A stretch of 64,000 bases of DNA, from positions 992,001 through 1,056,000 of the forward strand of contig JAXLWK010000003.1 in NCBI GenBank assembly GCA_046328525.1, written 5' to 3'. Made by a program: the position numbers and the translations under genes. The DNA is from JBDHWG01 sp046328525. Its GTDB lineage: Bacteria > Chloroflexota > Anaerolineae > Epilineales > JAHCIE01. Under the pieces are notes generated by a model that saw nothing but the letters and a program-made list of their open reading frames with translations, was not told where the DNA came from and did no database searches. Every line of letters starts with the position of its first letter. Positions within the stretch are counted from its first letter, which is position 1. Positions 48,652 to 58,920 of the stretch are shown here, in pieces.

Positions 48652-50826
48652 CTACTTCTGGTAGAACTTGCTGATGTTGTCCTTGTTGACGACGTCGGCG
48701 CGCGTGACGAGGCGGCCACAGTCAGGCGCTTGCCCGCCGACCATCAGGTTGTACAGCCGAATCGCCGGGTCGTGGCCCTGGGCGAACGGATCCTGACCAA
48801 TCGTCGCGCTGATCACACCCTTCTTCACGAAGTCCATCGTCTCGTCCACGAAGTCGAACGACACCACCTTCACCTGCCCCGACTTCCCCGCCTGCTCCAC
48901 CGCTCGCGCCGCACCGAACGGCCCACCGGCCGTCACGTAGATGCCTGCCAGATCCGGGTTCGCCGACATGAAGTCCTGCGCCTGCGTGAACGCGATGTCG
49001 CCCTTGTCGTTGTTCTCCACCACCCCAACGACCTTGATGTCAGGGTAGCTCGCCTTCATCGTGTCCTCGAACCCCTTGCGCCGTAGCTCGTGCGCCTCGA
49101 CCGCCAGGAAGCCGGTGATGATCCCCACCTTCCCCTTGCCGCCGACCGCATCCGCCATCGCCTTCGCCGCCGCCTGCCCCTGCTTGTACAGGTCAGCGCC
49201 CACGAAGAACGCTCGCCCGTTCTTTGTCGCCGTCTCCGAGTTGAACGTCGCCACCGGGATGCCCGCCTTCACCGCCTTGTCAATGAACGGCGCTACCCCG
49301 CTGTCTCCCGCCACCGTCGCAATCGCGTCGTACTTCTGCGTGATCGCCGAGTCAATGGCCGCCCCGAACACCTCCGCCGTATGCTGGTCGCCTGGCACAA
49401 TCCAGTCTACCTGCACACCGTAGGGCTTGAGTTCCTCCGCCGCCTTCTGAGCGCCCTGCTTCACCGGGATCCAGAAGGGGTTGTTTTCCAGGCCCAACAC
49501 CGCGATCTTCATCGGCTTGTCGGCCTTCTTGTCTACCGGCTTGACCGCGCCTTCGTCATTCGGCGTGCAGGCGCTGTCGAAAGTAGGCAACTTCGGCGCA
49601 ACCGCAGCAGCGCCGGCCGCGGCGCCGGCCGCCGCTGGCTTCCAGAATTGATCAATGTTGCCCTTATTGACGACGTCGGCGCGCGTGACGAGGCGGCCGC
49701 ACTTGGGCGCTTGCCCGCCGACCATCAGGTTGTACAGCCGAATCGCCGGGTCGTGGCCCTGGGCGAACGGATCCTGACCAATCGTCGCGCTGATCACACC
49801 CTTCTTCACGAAGTCCATCGTCTCGTCCACGAAGTCGAACGACACCACCTTCACCTGCCCCGACTTCCCCGCCTGCTCCACCGCTCGCGCCGCACCGAAC
49901 GGCCCACCGGCCGTCACGTAGATGCCTGCCAGATCCGGGTTCGCCGACATGAAGTCCTGCGCCTGCGTGAACGCGATGTCGCCCTTGTCGTTGTTCTCCA
50001 CCACCCCAACGACCTTGATGTCAGGGTAGCTCGCCTTCATCGTGTCCTCGAACCCCTTGCGCCGTAGCTCGTGCGCCTCGACCGCCAGGAAGCCGGTGAT
50101 GATCCCCACCTTCCCCTTGCCGCCGACCGCATCCGCCATCGCCTTCGCCGCCGCCTGCCCCTGCTTGTACAGGTCAGCGCCCACGAAGAACGCTCGCCCG
50201 TTCTTTGTCGCCGTCTCCGAGTTGAACGTCGCCACCGGGATGCCCGCCTTCACCGCCTTGTCAATGAACGGCGCCACCCCGCTATCTCCCGCCACCGTCG
50301 CAATCGCGTCGTACTTCTGCGTGATCGCCGAATCGATGGCCGCCCCGAACACCTCCGCCGTATGCTGGTCGCCTGGCACAATCCAGTCTACCTGCACACC
50401 GTAGGGCTTGAGTTCCTCCGCCGCCTTCTGAGCGCCCTGCTTCACCGGGATCCAGAAGGGGTTGTTCTCCAGGCCCAACACCGCGATCTTCATCGGCTTG
50501 TCGGCCTTCTTGTCTATCGGCTTGACCGCGCCTTCGTCGTCCGGCGTGCAGGCGCTGTCAAACGCCGGCAACGCGGCGGCTGGCGCCGCAGCTTTGGCGG
50601 CGGCCGCCGCCGTGGGCGCAGCGGCCTGAGCAGCAGCCGTCGGAGCCGCAGCTTTCGCGGCAGCGACGGCGGTTGGGGCTGCCGCCTGGACTGCGGCGGC
50701 AGCCGTGGGGGCCGCCTGCTGCGGCGCGGCGGCCTGAGGGGCCGGCGCCGCTGAGCTACAGCCAACCAGGGACGCGAATATGAGCGTGATGACCACGACG
50801 GCCGCGAACAAATTGAAGCGTTTCAT
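48652..50826 (-). CDS. Duplicated (two-domain) sugar-binding lipoprotein
   Basis: 724 residues. Lipoprotein signal with lipobox LVGC, an Ala/Pro/Thr-rich linker (about 25-90), then two complete Peripla_BP_4-type sugar-binding domains (about 100-405 and 430-724) joined by a short Ala-rich linker (AAAGAAAGAAA-like). Each starts KPMKIAVLGLENNPFW and ends QDPFAQGHDPAIRLYNLMVGGQAP. The duplication has a period of exactly 981 nt (327 codons), with about 560 nt identical, so it is recent or kept uniform by gene conversion. Normal family members have one domain of 300-350 residues. ATG at 50826 was chosen because an upstream extension lacks the signal peptide. First transporter gene after the permease, 108 nt apart. 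Confidence 0.9.
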   Translation of the reverse strand: MKRFNLFAAVVVITLIFASLVGCSSAAPAPQAAAPQQAAPTAAAAVQAAAPTAVAAAKAAAPTAAAQAAAPTAAAAAKAAAPAAALPAFDSACTPDDEGAVKPIDKKADKPMKIAVLGLENNPFWIPVKQGAQKAAEELKPYGVQVDWIVPGDQHTAEVFGAAIDSAITQKYDAIATVAGDSGVAPFIDKAVKAGIPVATFNSETATKNGRAFFVGADLYKQGQAAAKAMADAVGGKGKVGIITGFLAVEAHELRRKGFEDTMKASYPDIKVVGVVENNDKGDIAFTQAQDFMSANPDLAGIYVTAGGPFGAARAVEQAGKSGQVKVVSFDFVDETMDFVKKGVISATIGQDPFAQGHDPAIRLYNLMVGGQAPKCGRLVTRADVVNKGNIDQFWKPAAAGAAAGAAAVAPKLPTFDSACTPNDEGAVKPVDKKADKPMKIAVLGLENNPFWIPVKQGAQKAAEELKPYGVQVDWIVPGDQHTAEVFGAAIDSAITQKYDAIATVAGDSGVAPFIDKAVKAGIPVATFNSETATKNGRAFFVGADLYKQGQAAAKAMADAVGGKGKVGIITGFLAVEAHELRRKGFEDTMKASYPDIKVVGVVENNDKGDIAFTQAQDFMSANPDLAGIYVTAGGPFGAARAVEQAGKSGQVKVVSFDFVDETMDFVKKGVISATIGQDPFAQGHDPAIRLYNLMVGGQAPDCGRLVTRADVVNKDNISKFYQK
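48663..50572. repeat. In-frame tandem duplication, 981-bp period
   Basis: Copy 1 runs about 48663-49591, copy 2 about 49644-50572. From about 48730 to 49292 the copies look identical; differences (fewer than ten in the next 280 nt, more at both ends) cluster at the edges. Both lie within the binding-protein gene. Confidence 0.9.
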
Positions 50827-50934
50827 TGATGTCTCCTCCCGTCGAGGGGTGGGTATAGGGTCCTCATTGACCAATGCCAAACGATGAACCGGGACGTGAG
50901 TTTTCAGGCAGTTTCACCTCCTTGGTCGAATGAC

Positions 50935-51951
50935 CTAGCGCCGTCGCTTCCGGAGCTCGTCCAGCGCAACCGCCAGAATGATGACAACGCCAATGGCGAT
51001 GGTTTGCAGGTAAACGGGGAACTTGAGCAGGACGAACGCATTGCGAAGCACCGCCATGATCGCGGCGCCGATGATTGAGCCGATGATGGTGCCGGCGCCG
51101 CCGGCCGGGCTTGCGCCGCCGATGAAGACAGCCGCGATCACGTCCAGCTCGCTCCCCAGGCCCGCGTTGGTCGCCGCCGTCGCCAGCAGCCCCGCGCTCA
51201 TCAGCCCCGCCAACCCCGCCAGGCCGCCAGTCAAGGTGTACACAAAGAAGCGCACCCGATCGGGATTGACGCCTGAGAGACGCGCCGCCTGCTCGTTACT
51301 GCCGACGGCGTATATTTGCCGCCCCAGGACAGTATGATTGAGGAACAGGGTGGCGACGATGACCAGGACGACCATCTCGATCACCGGGAACGGCACGATG
51401 CCGAGGTAGCCAGCGCCCAGGAAGTTCACGGATTCGTCGCGCATCGGGATGTTGCTGGCGACCGTCCCTTCTAGCCCCTGGGCCAGCAGATACGTCAGGC
51501 CGCGCGCGATGCTGAGCATGCCCAGGGTCGCAATGAACGGCGCAATCTTCAGTCGGGTGATGACCAGGCCGTTGACCGCTCCCAACCCCAGGCCCATGAG
51601 GATGCCTGCCAAAGCCGCCAGCCAGGGCGAGACGTTGTTGTAGGTCATCAGGCGGGCGGCCAGCATCCCGGACGCCGCCAGGATCGAGCCGACGGACAGG
51701 TCAATGCCCCCGCTCACGATTACCATGGTCATGCCAATCGCCATGATGCCGATGGTAGACATGCCGCGCAGGACATTGAAGACGTTCAGGGGCGTGAGAA
51801 AGTAGGGGCTGAGAAACGACATGGCGACGCAGAGAATGACGAGCGCCAACAGCACGCCGATCTCGCGCGTGCGCGAGACACTGCGCGCCATGCGAGTGGC
51901 GACGGTCGGCTGGTCTCGGTCCGCCGGTATTTGGCTCATGGCCTGGCTCAT
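50935..51951 (-). CDS. Sugar ABC transporter permease (RbsC/XylH-like)
   Basis: 338 residues with about eight to ten membrane helices. The family motif around GMTMVIVSGGIDLSVGSI and the cytoplasmic GSNEQAARLSGVNPDRV loop are present. ATG at 51951 follows GGAGGC. Together with the duplicated binding protein and double ATPase it forms a monosaccharide importer. Order permease, binding protein, ATPase is less common than binding protein first. Confidence 0.92.
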   Translation of the reverse strand: MSQAMSQIPADRDQPTVATRMARSVSRTREIGVLLALVILCVAMSFLSPYFLTPLNVFNVLRGMSTIGIMAIGMTMVIVSGGIDLSVGSILAASGMLAARLMTYNNVSPWLAALAGILMGLGLGAVNGLVITRLKIAPFIATLGMLSIARGLTYLLAQGLEGTVASNIPMRDESVNFLGAGYLGIVPFPVIEMVVLVIVATLFLNHTVLGRQIYAVGSNEQAARLSGVNPDRVRFFVYTLTGGLAGLAGLMSAGLLATAATNAGLGSELDVIAAVFIGGASPAGGAGTIIGSIIGAAIMAVLRNAFVLLKFPVYLQTIAIGVVIILAVALDELRKRRR

Positions 51952-52018
51952 GCGAGCCTCCTGGACGATGCTAGAGTAATCATGGTCATGCGGCCTGCTT
52001 CCATAGATAGTCGCCCGC

Positions 52019-52993
52019 CTACGACCGACCGTCGGCGGCGCTATAGGCGCTGAGGCCGTCGGCAGCGCGCGTCTCCGTGACAAGGCCGCGCTCCACAAGC
52101 CACGTGAGGTGCCCGGCGAGCGGGTACGCCAGGTCCTGGGCGGCGCTGCGCGGCCACACGCCCAACGAGTCGTTCATCGCCTCGATGATCTCGCGCAGGG
52201 TCATCGGATGGCGGCTATCGCGCAGCGTGTCCAGCAGCCTGGCCTCGGTCTCACAACAGTAACTCAGGCTGTCGGCGAGGAAGGTGCGCACATCCTCGCC
52301 GCGCTGAACGGGCCAGTGGGCGGGCGAGTACGTCTCGATGGGCAGGCCGGCGAGGCGCGCAAGAGTCGCCTGGTAGGTGGCGATGTAGCAGTAGGTCGGG
52401 GGCATGGCCGGCTGGCCGTTGAGGCCCAGGATGCTCGTGTGCAGCGCGGCTTCGCCCGCAATGAGTGTTCCGCTGCGCTCGTCCAGTACGGCGGTGTGGC
52501 CCCAGGTATGGCCGGGCGTGTGGATAAAGCTGATGTAGCCCGGCCCGATGCGATAGCGCTCGCCACCCTGAAGATGCCAATCCATGCGCGTCTCGCTCTG
52601 GCAGTCCTGGGCAACACCGGCCTTCCCCGCGTCGCCATACCCGATGCCGTGGCGCGCCTCGAACTGGCTGTAGCGGCCCTGGATCAGCGCCTGGGCGCTC
52701 TCGATCCACGGCGCGTCGAGGCGGTGGGCCGCAAACAGCGCCGTGGGCGCAGCGCGGCGCACGATGTCGTTGCCGCCCTGGTGATCGTAGTCGGAGTGGG
52801 TAATGAACACCAGGTCGAGGGCGCTGACCGGCAGCCCGATCTTCTCCATATAGGGGAAGAGCGCCGACTCGGGCGCGGTGGCTGCGCCTGTGTCCACCAG
52901 GACCGTGCGCTCCTCGCCCAGAATCAGGTGGCAATACACCACGCGGTCCCCGAAGGGGCAGGCGATGCGGTGGATACCGGGGGCAATCTCCAT
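52019..52993 (-). CDS. MBL-fold metallo-hydrolase
   Basis: 324 residues, cytoplasmic. Metallo-beta-lactamase fold with metal motif THSDYDHQGG (Asp at the second His position, a known variant), a later HTPGHTWGH, and a C-terminal helical region (about 240-324) that looks like a winged-helix extension. GGGAGGAG precedes ATG 52993. Located in the sugar operon between the permease and the enolase-superfamily gene, so a lactone or ester of the pathway is a plausible substrate (inference). Confidence 0.82.
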   Translation of the reverse strand: MEIAPGIHRIACPFGDRVVYCHLILGEERTVLVDTGAATAPESALFPYMEKIGLPVSALDLVFITHSDYDHQGGNDIVRRAAPTALFAAHRLDAPWIESAQALIQGRYSQFEARHGIGYGDAGKAGVAQDCQSETRMDWHLQGGERYRIGPGYISFIHTPGHTWGHTAVLDERSGTLIAGEAALHTSILGLNGQPAMPPTYCYIATYQATLARLAGLPIETYSPAHWPVQRGEDVRTFLADSLSYCCETEARLLDTLRDSRHPMTLREIIEAMNDSLGVWPRSAAQDLAYPLAGHLTWLVERGLVTETRAADGLSAYSAADGRS

Positions 52994-53014
52994 GTGTGTG
53001 TCTCCTCCCTGGCC

Positions 53015-54225
<1,211 letters not shown>

Positions 54226-54229
<4 letters not shown>

Positions 54230-55005
54230 AGCCTCGGCTGCTCGCTCTTGACACTCATCGCCCCATCCACCATGTAGTTGGCGCCGCTCACGAAGCTCGC
54301 CTGGTCCGAAGCCAGGAACGCGAACACGTTGGCGACTTCCTCGATCGTGCCGAGCCGCCCGCGCGGATACATCTCGTTGAACGCTTTGAGCGTGGCGTCG
54401 GGGTGTTTCTGGCTCGCCGCGAAGCGGTGGAGCATGGGCGAGTCGATGGTGCCCGGCGAGATCGTGTTGACGCGGATGCCTTCTCGCGCGTGGTCAATCG
54501 CCATCGCGCGGGCCAGCGAGATCAACGCGCCCTTGGCGGCAGAGTAGGCGGCCAGCCCCGGCAGCCCCACGACGCCGGTGATCGAGCTCATGAAGATGAT
54601 CGAGCCGCTACCCGCGACACGCATCAGCGGCACGATTTCCCGCGCCAGGTAGTACGCGCCCTTGACGACGACGTTGAAAGCGATATCCCACTCATCCTCC
54701 GAGGTCTCGACGATGGTGCCGGTCGGCATGATCGCCGCGACATGCGCCAAAACCGTCGGCGCGCCGAACGCCTCGACCAGATTGTGCGTAGCCTGCCGGA
54801 CCTGTTCGGCGTCGGTGATGTCGGCCTCAAGCGCCAGCGCCCGCCCGCCGGCGTCGCTTATCTCCTGAACCACCCGCCGGCAGCCGTCAGCGTCGCGGTC
54901 CAGCACGCCGACGGCCGCCCCCTCCCTGGCGAAACGCAGGGCGATGCCGCGCCCGATGCCGTTCCCCGCGCCTGTAATCAGGCTCACTTTGTTGCTCAGG
55001 AGCAT
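54226..55005 (-). CDS. Short-chain dehydrogenase/reductase
   Basis: 259 residues, classical SDR. TGAGNGIGRG cofactor motif, a catalytic Ser in MSSITGVVG, YSAAK catalytic Tyr/Lys, and a C-terminal FVSGANYMVDGAM. ATG at 55005 was chosen because AGAGGT stands properly upstream; a GTG at 55011 would overlap the GntR gene. With the dehydratase it suggests oxidation of a free sugar to the sugar acid or lactone, then dehydration. Confidence 0.9.
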
Positions 55006-55007
55006 GG

Positions 55008-55661
55008 TCACCTCTTCTTGGAACTTTCGAGTTGGCGGAACGAAAGGAGGATGTGCTGCTCGATGAGATCAGCCGCCGCCTCACTGTCGTGGCGTCGCAG
55101 GGCCGCGACAATCGGCTCGTGCAAGCTGGCGACTTCTTCAATGTCGGCGAAACGGCTGGGGTGTGTCTGCGTCACGAAACGCTGCATTTGGGAATAGAGG
55201 GGCATCCAGGCGCGCACCAGGTGGGCGTTGCCCGACCACTCGCAGATGAGACGGTGGAACTGGAGATCGAGGGTGGCGAGGCGCAGCATATTGCCGGCTT
55301 TCGCCGCCTGGTGCATCTGGTCCACGAGGCTTTGGAGGAGGTCGAGCTGCTCGGCATCAATGGTTGCGGCGGTGCGGCGAACGGCGAACTGCTCGACAAG
55401 GGCGCGAATCTGGAACAGCTCTTGGATTTCATCAATGGTGGCGTCGGTCACGAACGTGCCGATGCGGGGTTGGCGGTCCACCAGGCCATCGGTTTCGAGG
55501 CGGTGGAGCGCTTCTCGGACAGGGGCGAGGCTGGTGCCCATCTCGGCGGCGACTTCAAGCTCGACGATGCGCTGGCCCGGCTTCAGCTCGCCGGTGATGA
55601 TCGCGATGCGGAGATGATCGTAGATTTGGTCAACCAGCGAGACAAGTTTTCGAGGCGCCAT
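55008..55661 (-). CDS. GntR-family regulator (FCD/FadR type)
   Basis: 217 residues. N-terminal winged helix (about 8-70: DQIYDHLRIAIITGELKPG, LAPVREALHRLETDGLV) and C-terminal FCD ligand domain with metal-binding His residues (QFHRLI, SLHEPIVAAL). It is the first gene of the sugar operon, 2 nt before the SDR start. FCD regulators of sugar-acid operons are typically repressors released by a pathway intermediate. Palindromic sequences that may be its operator lie immediately upstream (55720-55756). Confidence 0.9.
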   Translation of the reverse strand: MAPRKLVSLVDQIYDHLRIAIITGELKPGQRIVELEVAAEMGTSLAPVREALHRLETDGLVDRQPRIGTFVTDATIDEIQELFQIRALVEQFAVRRTAATIDAEQLDLLQSLVDQMHQAAKAGNMLRLATLDLQFHRLICEWSGNAHLVRAWMPLYSQMQRFVTQTHPSRFADIEEVASLHEPIVAALRRHDSEAAADLIEQHILLSFRQLESSKKR

Positions 55662-55719
55662 TGCTCTCACCCACAGGCTATCGCCGTACTCCCTGGAGCC
55701 GTCGCCGGGGCCGCTGTAT

Positions 55720-55756
55720 TTTCGATTTTCGATAATCGAACCTCGATTATTGTACC
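55720..55756 (-). promoter_or_regulatory. Candidate GntR operator/promoter
   Basis: The AT-rich stretch contains TTCGATAATCGAA (palindrome), a nearby CGATTATTG half-site and ATTGTACCAT, which resembles the GT..AC core of FadR-type operators. It lies about 60-95 nt upstream of the GntR start in otherwise GC-rich DNA. Confidence 0.4.
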
Positions 55757-55834
55757 ATACCGCTCAGTCGGTGTCAAGGGGTTAAGTGGCGAAAGTACGG
55801 TTGTGACATCTCCCTCATGGGTGAAGATTCCTGC

Positions 55835-55864
55835 CTGACCGGGGCGCGCAACCCGTGTTATAAT
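55835..55864 (+). promoter_or_regulatory. Candidate hox operon promoter
   Basis: -35-like CTGACC (55835-55840), 18-bp spacer, perfect -10 TATAAT (55859-55864). The hoxE start is 116 nt further downstream. Only sequence match supports it. Confidence 0.5.
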
Positions 55865-55979
55865 GACGTAGGGCGCATCCGCCGCGCCCCTGTCTGTCGG
55901 TGCGCCCATCGAGAACGCCCCCCAGACCAGTTCGTCCGCCATCTGTATAGCTTGCGTGACTCCACGCAAAGGGGAAGCA

Positions 55980-56582
55980 ATGTCGGCTTTCTCAAATCGC
56001 CTTCCAGCGCGGCCCGCGGCCGCCCCGTCCCCCACCTCGGACGACGGGAGCGCCGCCCTCAGCCGCGCCCCCACCCCTCCTCCACGGGAGGCCGCCTCCC
56101 ATCCCAGCGGCGACAACCGCTTCCGCATCCTCGACGCAACGATGAAGCGGCAGCAATACCAGCAAGACGCCCTCATCGAGGTGCTGCACAAAGCCCAGGA
56201 GGTCTTTGGCTTCCTCGACGATGACCTCATGCTGTACATCGCCCACAACCTCAAGCTGCCCGCCAGCCTGGTCTACGGCGTCGCCACCTTCTACCACTTC
56301 TTCCAGCTCAAGCCCCAGGGCGAACACACCTGCGTCGTGTGCCTCGGCACGGCCTGTTATGTCAAAGGCTCGCGCCGCCTCCTGGACGCGATCGAGACGG
56401 AAGCGGGCATCAAGCCCGGCGAGACGACGCCCGACAACCAGGTTTCGCTCATGACCGCGCGCTGCTTCGGCGCGTGCGGCATCGCGCCGGTCGTGGTGTT
56501 TGACGGCGTGGTGTCCGGCCGCCTGACGCCACCGCAGGTCATCGAGCGCGTGAAAGGATGGCTCACCCATGAACCTGGCTGA
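55980..56582 (+). CDS. hoxE: Bidirectional hydrogenase diaphorase subunit HoxE (NuoE-like)
   Basis: 200 residues. Thioredoxin-like [2Fe-2S] domain with four cysteines (CVVCLGTAC and MTARCFGACGIAP). The first ~50 residues are Pro/Ala-rich and unusual; translation might begin at a later ATG (56142). ATG at 55980 follows AAGGGGAA. It joins HoxF and HoxU in electron transfer between NAD(H) and the hydrogenase. Overlaps hoxF by 14 nt. Confidence 0.88.
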   Translation: MSAFSNRLPARPAAAPSPTSDDGSAALSRAPTPPPREAASHPSGDNRFRILDATMKRQQYQQDALIEVLHKAQEVFGFLDDDLMLYIAHNLKLPASLVYGVATFYHFFQLKPQGEHTCVVCLGTACYVKGSRRLLDAIETEAGIKPGETTPDNQVSLMTARCFGACGIAPVVVFDGVVSGRLTPPQVIERVKGWLTHEPG

Positions 56583-58194
56583 GCTGCGTGAAATAGCCGA
56601 GAAGGAGTTGCGTTCCCGCAAGCCTATCAGCATCCGCTGCTGCTCGGCCACCGGCTGCCTGGCGAACCAGTCCAAGGAGGTGCTCCAATCCCTCGAAGCC
56701 TCCGTCGAGGCGATGGGGCTGAGCGACCACGTGGACGTGTGCGCCGTGGGCTGCATGGGCCTGTGCGGCGAAGGCACGCTAGTGCGCGTGGAGACTGAGA
56801 GCGGCGCGACCCTGTACGGCCGCGTGGACGTTGGGGACGCCCTCGCCATTGTGACGGCGATTGAGGGCGGCGAGACCCAAGTCGAGCGGATTGACCTCGA
56901 CAGCCCCTTCTTCACCCACCAGCTGCCCATCGTGCGCGAGAACGCCGGCCGCGTCGAACCGGAGCGCATCGAGTCCTACATCGCCGTGGGCGGATACGGG
57001 GCCATGTACCGCGTCCTCCACGAGATGTCGTCGGCCGAGGTGGTGGACGAGGTCACCCGCAGTGGCCTGCGGGGTCGCGGCGGCGCGGGCTACCCGACCG
57101 GCCTTAAGTGGTCACTGGTGGCGAAGTCCGCCGGCCCCCGCAAGTTCATCATCTGCAACGCGGACGAGGGCGACCCCGGCGCGTTCATGGACCGCGATGT
57201 TCTGGAGAGCGACCCGCACCGTGTCCTGGAAGGCATGGCGATCGCGGGCTACGCCGTCGGCGCCAACCAGGGCTACATCTATGTCCGCGGCGAGTACCCG
57301 CTGGCGATCAGCCGCCTGCAGACGGCGCTGCGCCACGCGCGACGCCACGGCTTGCTCGGGACGCAGATTTTCGAGTCGAATTTCGACTTCCGCATAGACA
57401 TTCGCATCGGCGCGGGGGCCTTCGTGTGCGGCGAGGAAACGGCCCTCATGGCGTCCATCGAGGGTCGGCGCGGCACACCCCGCACCCGCCCGCCGTACCC
57501 CGCCGAGCACGGCCTGTGGGGCTGCCCCACCATCATCAACAATGTCGAGACGTTCGCCAACATCGCGCCCATTATCAATCGCGGCGCGGACTGGTTCGCC
57601 AGCATCGGCGCCGGCCGGAGCAAGGGCACCAAGGTCTTCGCCCTGGCCGGGCAGGCCCGCAACATCGGCCTCATCGAAGTCCCGATGGGCATGAGCCTGG
57701 GCGAGATCGTCAACGACATCGGCGGCGGCTCGACCGACGGCACCCCGGTCAAGGCCGTCCAGACCGGCGGCCCCTCCGGCGGCTGCATCCCGGCCTCGGC
57801 TTTCAACACCGCCGTTGACTACGAATCCCTCGCCGCCATTGGCTCCATCATGGGCTCCGGCGGCATGATCGTCATGGACCAGACCACGAACATGGTGGAC
57901 GTGGCGCGCTTCTTCATGGACTTCTGCGCCGACGAGTCGTGCGGCAAGTGCATCCCCTGCCGCGTCGGCACGGCCCAGATTCACGGGCTGCTGGTCAAGA
58001 TTGGGCGCGGCGAGGGGAGCATGGCCGACCTGGCACGGCTGGAAGATCTGTGTCAGATGGTGCGCCGCACGAGTCTCTGCGGGTTAGGGCAGAACGCGCC
58101 CAACCCCGTCCTCAGCACTCTGCACTACTTCCGCGACGAGTACCTGGCGCTTATCGAAAGCCCCGACGGTCAGCCGCGGCTTGAGCCGGCATAG
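56569..58194 (+). CDS. hoxF: Hydrogenase diaphorase subunit HoxF (NADH/FMN-binding, NuoF-like)
   Basis: 541 residues. N-terminal thioredoxin-like [2Fe-2S] domain (Cys in RCCSATGC and VGCMGLCGEG), then the NADH/FMN domain with GRGGAGYPTGLKW and GAFVCGEETALMASIEG, and a C-terminal [4Fe-4S] site SCGKCIPCRVGT plus CGLGQNAPNP. All expected motifs intact. ATG at 56569 is inside the end of hoxE, so the two are translationally coupled. Confidence 0.93.
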   Translation: MNLAELREIAEKELRSRKPISIRCCSATGCLANQSKEVLQSLEASVEAMGLSDHVDVCAVGCMGLCGEGTLVRVETESGATLYGRVDVGDALAIVTAIEGGETQVERIDLDSPFFTHQLPIVRENAGRVEPERIESYIAVGGYGAMYRVLHEMSSAEVVDEVTRSGLRGRGGAGYPTGLKWSLVAKSAGPRKFIICNADEGDPGAFMDRDVLESDPHRVLEGMAIAGYAVGANQGYIYVRGEYPLAISRLQTALRHARRHGLLGTQIFESNFDFRIDIRIGAGAFVCGEETALMASIEGRRGTPRTRPPYPAEHGLWGCPTIINNVETFANIAPIINRGADWFASIGAGRSKGTKVFALAGQARNIGLIEVPMGMSLGEIVNDIGGGSTDGTPVKAVQTGGPSGGCIPASAFNTAVDYESLAAIGSIMGSGGMIVMDQTTNMVDVARFFMDFCADESCGKCIPCRVGTAQIHGLLVKIGRGEGSMADLARLEDLCQMVRRTSLCGLGQNAPNPVLSTLHYFRDEYLALIESPDGQPRLEPA

Positions 58195-58203
58195 GGGGAG
58201 CGC

Positions 58204-58920
58204 ATGGCCGTTAAGACCTTAACCATCAACGGACAAATGGTGAGCGGGCGCGAGGGGGAAACCATCCTCGAAGCCGCCCAGGACGCCAATATCTGGATTC
58301 CCACCCTGTGCCACTTCCACGGCCTGGCCGACATCGGCGCGTGCCGTCTATGTTTGGTCGAGATCAAGGGCAGCCCAAAACTTCAGCCGGCCTGCGCCAC
58401 GCGCGTGGAAGAGGGCATGGAGGTGCACACCGACACGCCTCAGGTGCAGGAGTATCGGCGCGACATCGTCTCCTTGCTGCTGGCCGAGCGCAACCACGTC
58501 TGCGCGGTGTGCGTCGCCAACAACCACTGTGAGCTGCAAAACCTGGCGATGGCCCTCGGCGTGGATCACGTCGAGTACGACTACCTGTCGCCCGCCTGCG
58601 AGGTTGACATCTCGCACCCGCGCTACGGCCTGGATCACAACCGCTGCGTCATGTGCCAGCGCTGTATCCGTGTGTGCGACTCCATCGAGGGCGCGCACGT
58701 CTGGGACGTGTCAGGCCGCGGCGTCCGGGCGCGGATCATCTCCGGTCTCAATCAACCCTGGGGCGACGTCAAGACGTGTACCCAGTGCGGCAAGTGCGTC
58801 CTCGTCTGCCCGACAGGCGCCTTGTTCTACCAGCGGTCGTCGGTGGCCGAGATGGACCGGGACCGCGCCCGCCTGGACTACGTTATCACCGCGCGGGAGA
58901 AGAGACAATGGGTCGAGTAA
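58204..58920 (+). CDS. hoxU: Hydrogenase diaphorase subunit HoxU (iron-sulfur)
   Basis: 238 residues. N-terminal [2Fe-2S] ferredoxin domain (CHFHGLADIGACRLCLVE, distal Cys in QPACATR), His/Cys-ligated [4Fe-4S] region (NHVCAVCVANNHCELQ), and two [4Fe-4S] ferredoxin motifs (CVMCQRCIRVCD, CTQCGKCVLVCPTGA). It corresponds to the N-terminal part of NuoG. GGGGGAG precedes the ATG. It passes electrons between HoxF and HoxY. Confidence 0.93.
   Translation: MAVKTLTINGQMVSGREGETILEAAQDANIWIPTLCHFHGLADIGACRLCLVEIKGSPKLQPACATRVEEGMEVHTDTPQVQEYRRDIVSLLLAERNHVCAVCVANNHCELQNLAMALGVDHVEYDYLSPACEVDISHPRYGLDHNRCVMCQRCIRVCDSIEGAHVWDVSGRGVRARIISGLNQPWGDVKTCTQCGKCVLVCPTGALFYQRSSVAEMDRDRARLDYVITAREKRQWVE

Larger units (their letters stand above)
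55662..55979. other. Divergent regulatory region between GntR and hox operons
   Basis: 318 bases without a gene. It contains an AT-rich palindrome cluster near the GntR side and a good TATAAT promoter on the hox side, both listed separately. A reading frame on the - strand through this area continues the shadow of hoxE and is not a gene. Confidence 0.6.

Noticed and set aside
55785..55800. GGGTTAAGTGG as an isolated Pho-like unit near the hox promoter
   Set aside because: A single unit without 11-bp partners; expected by chance.
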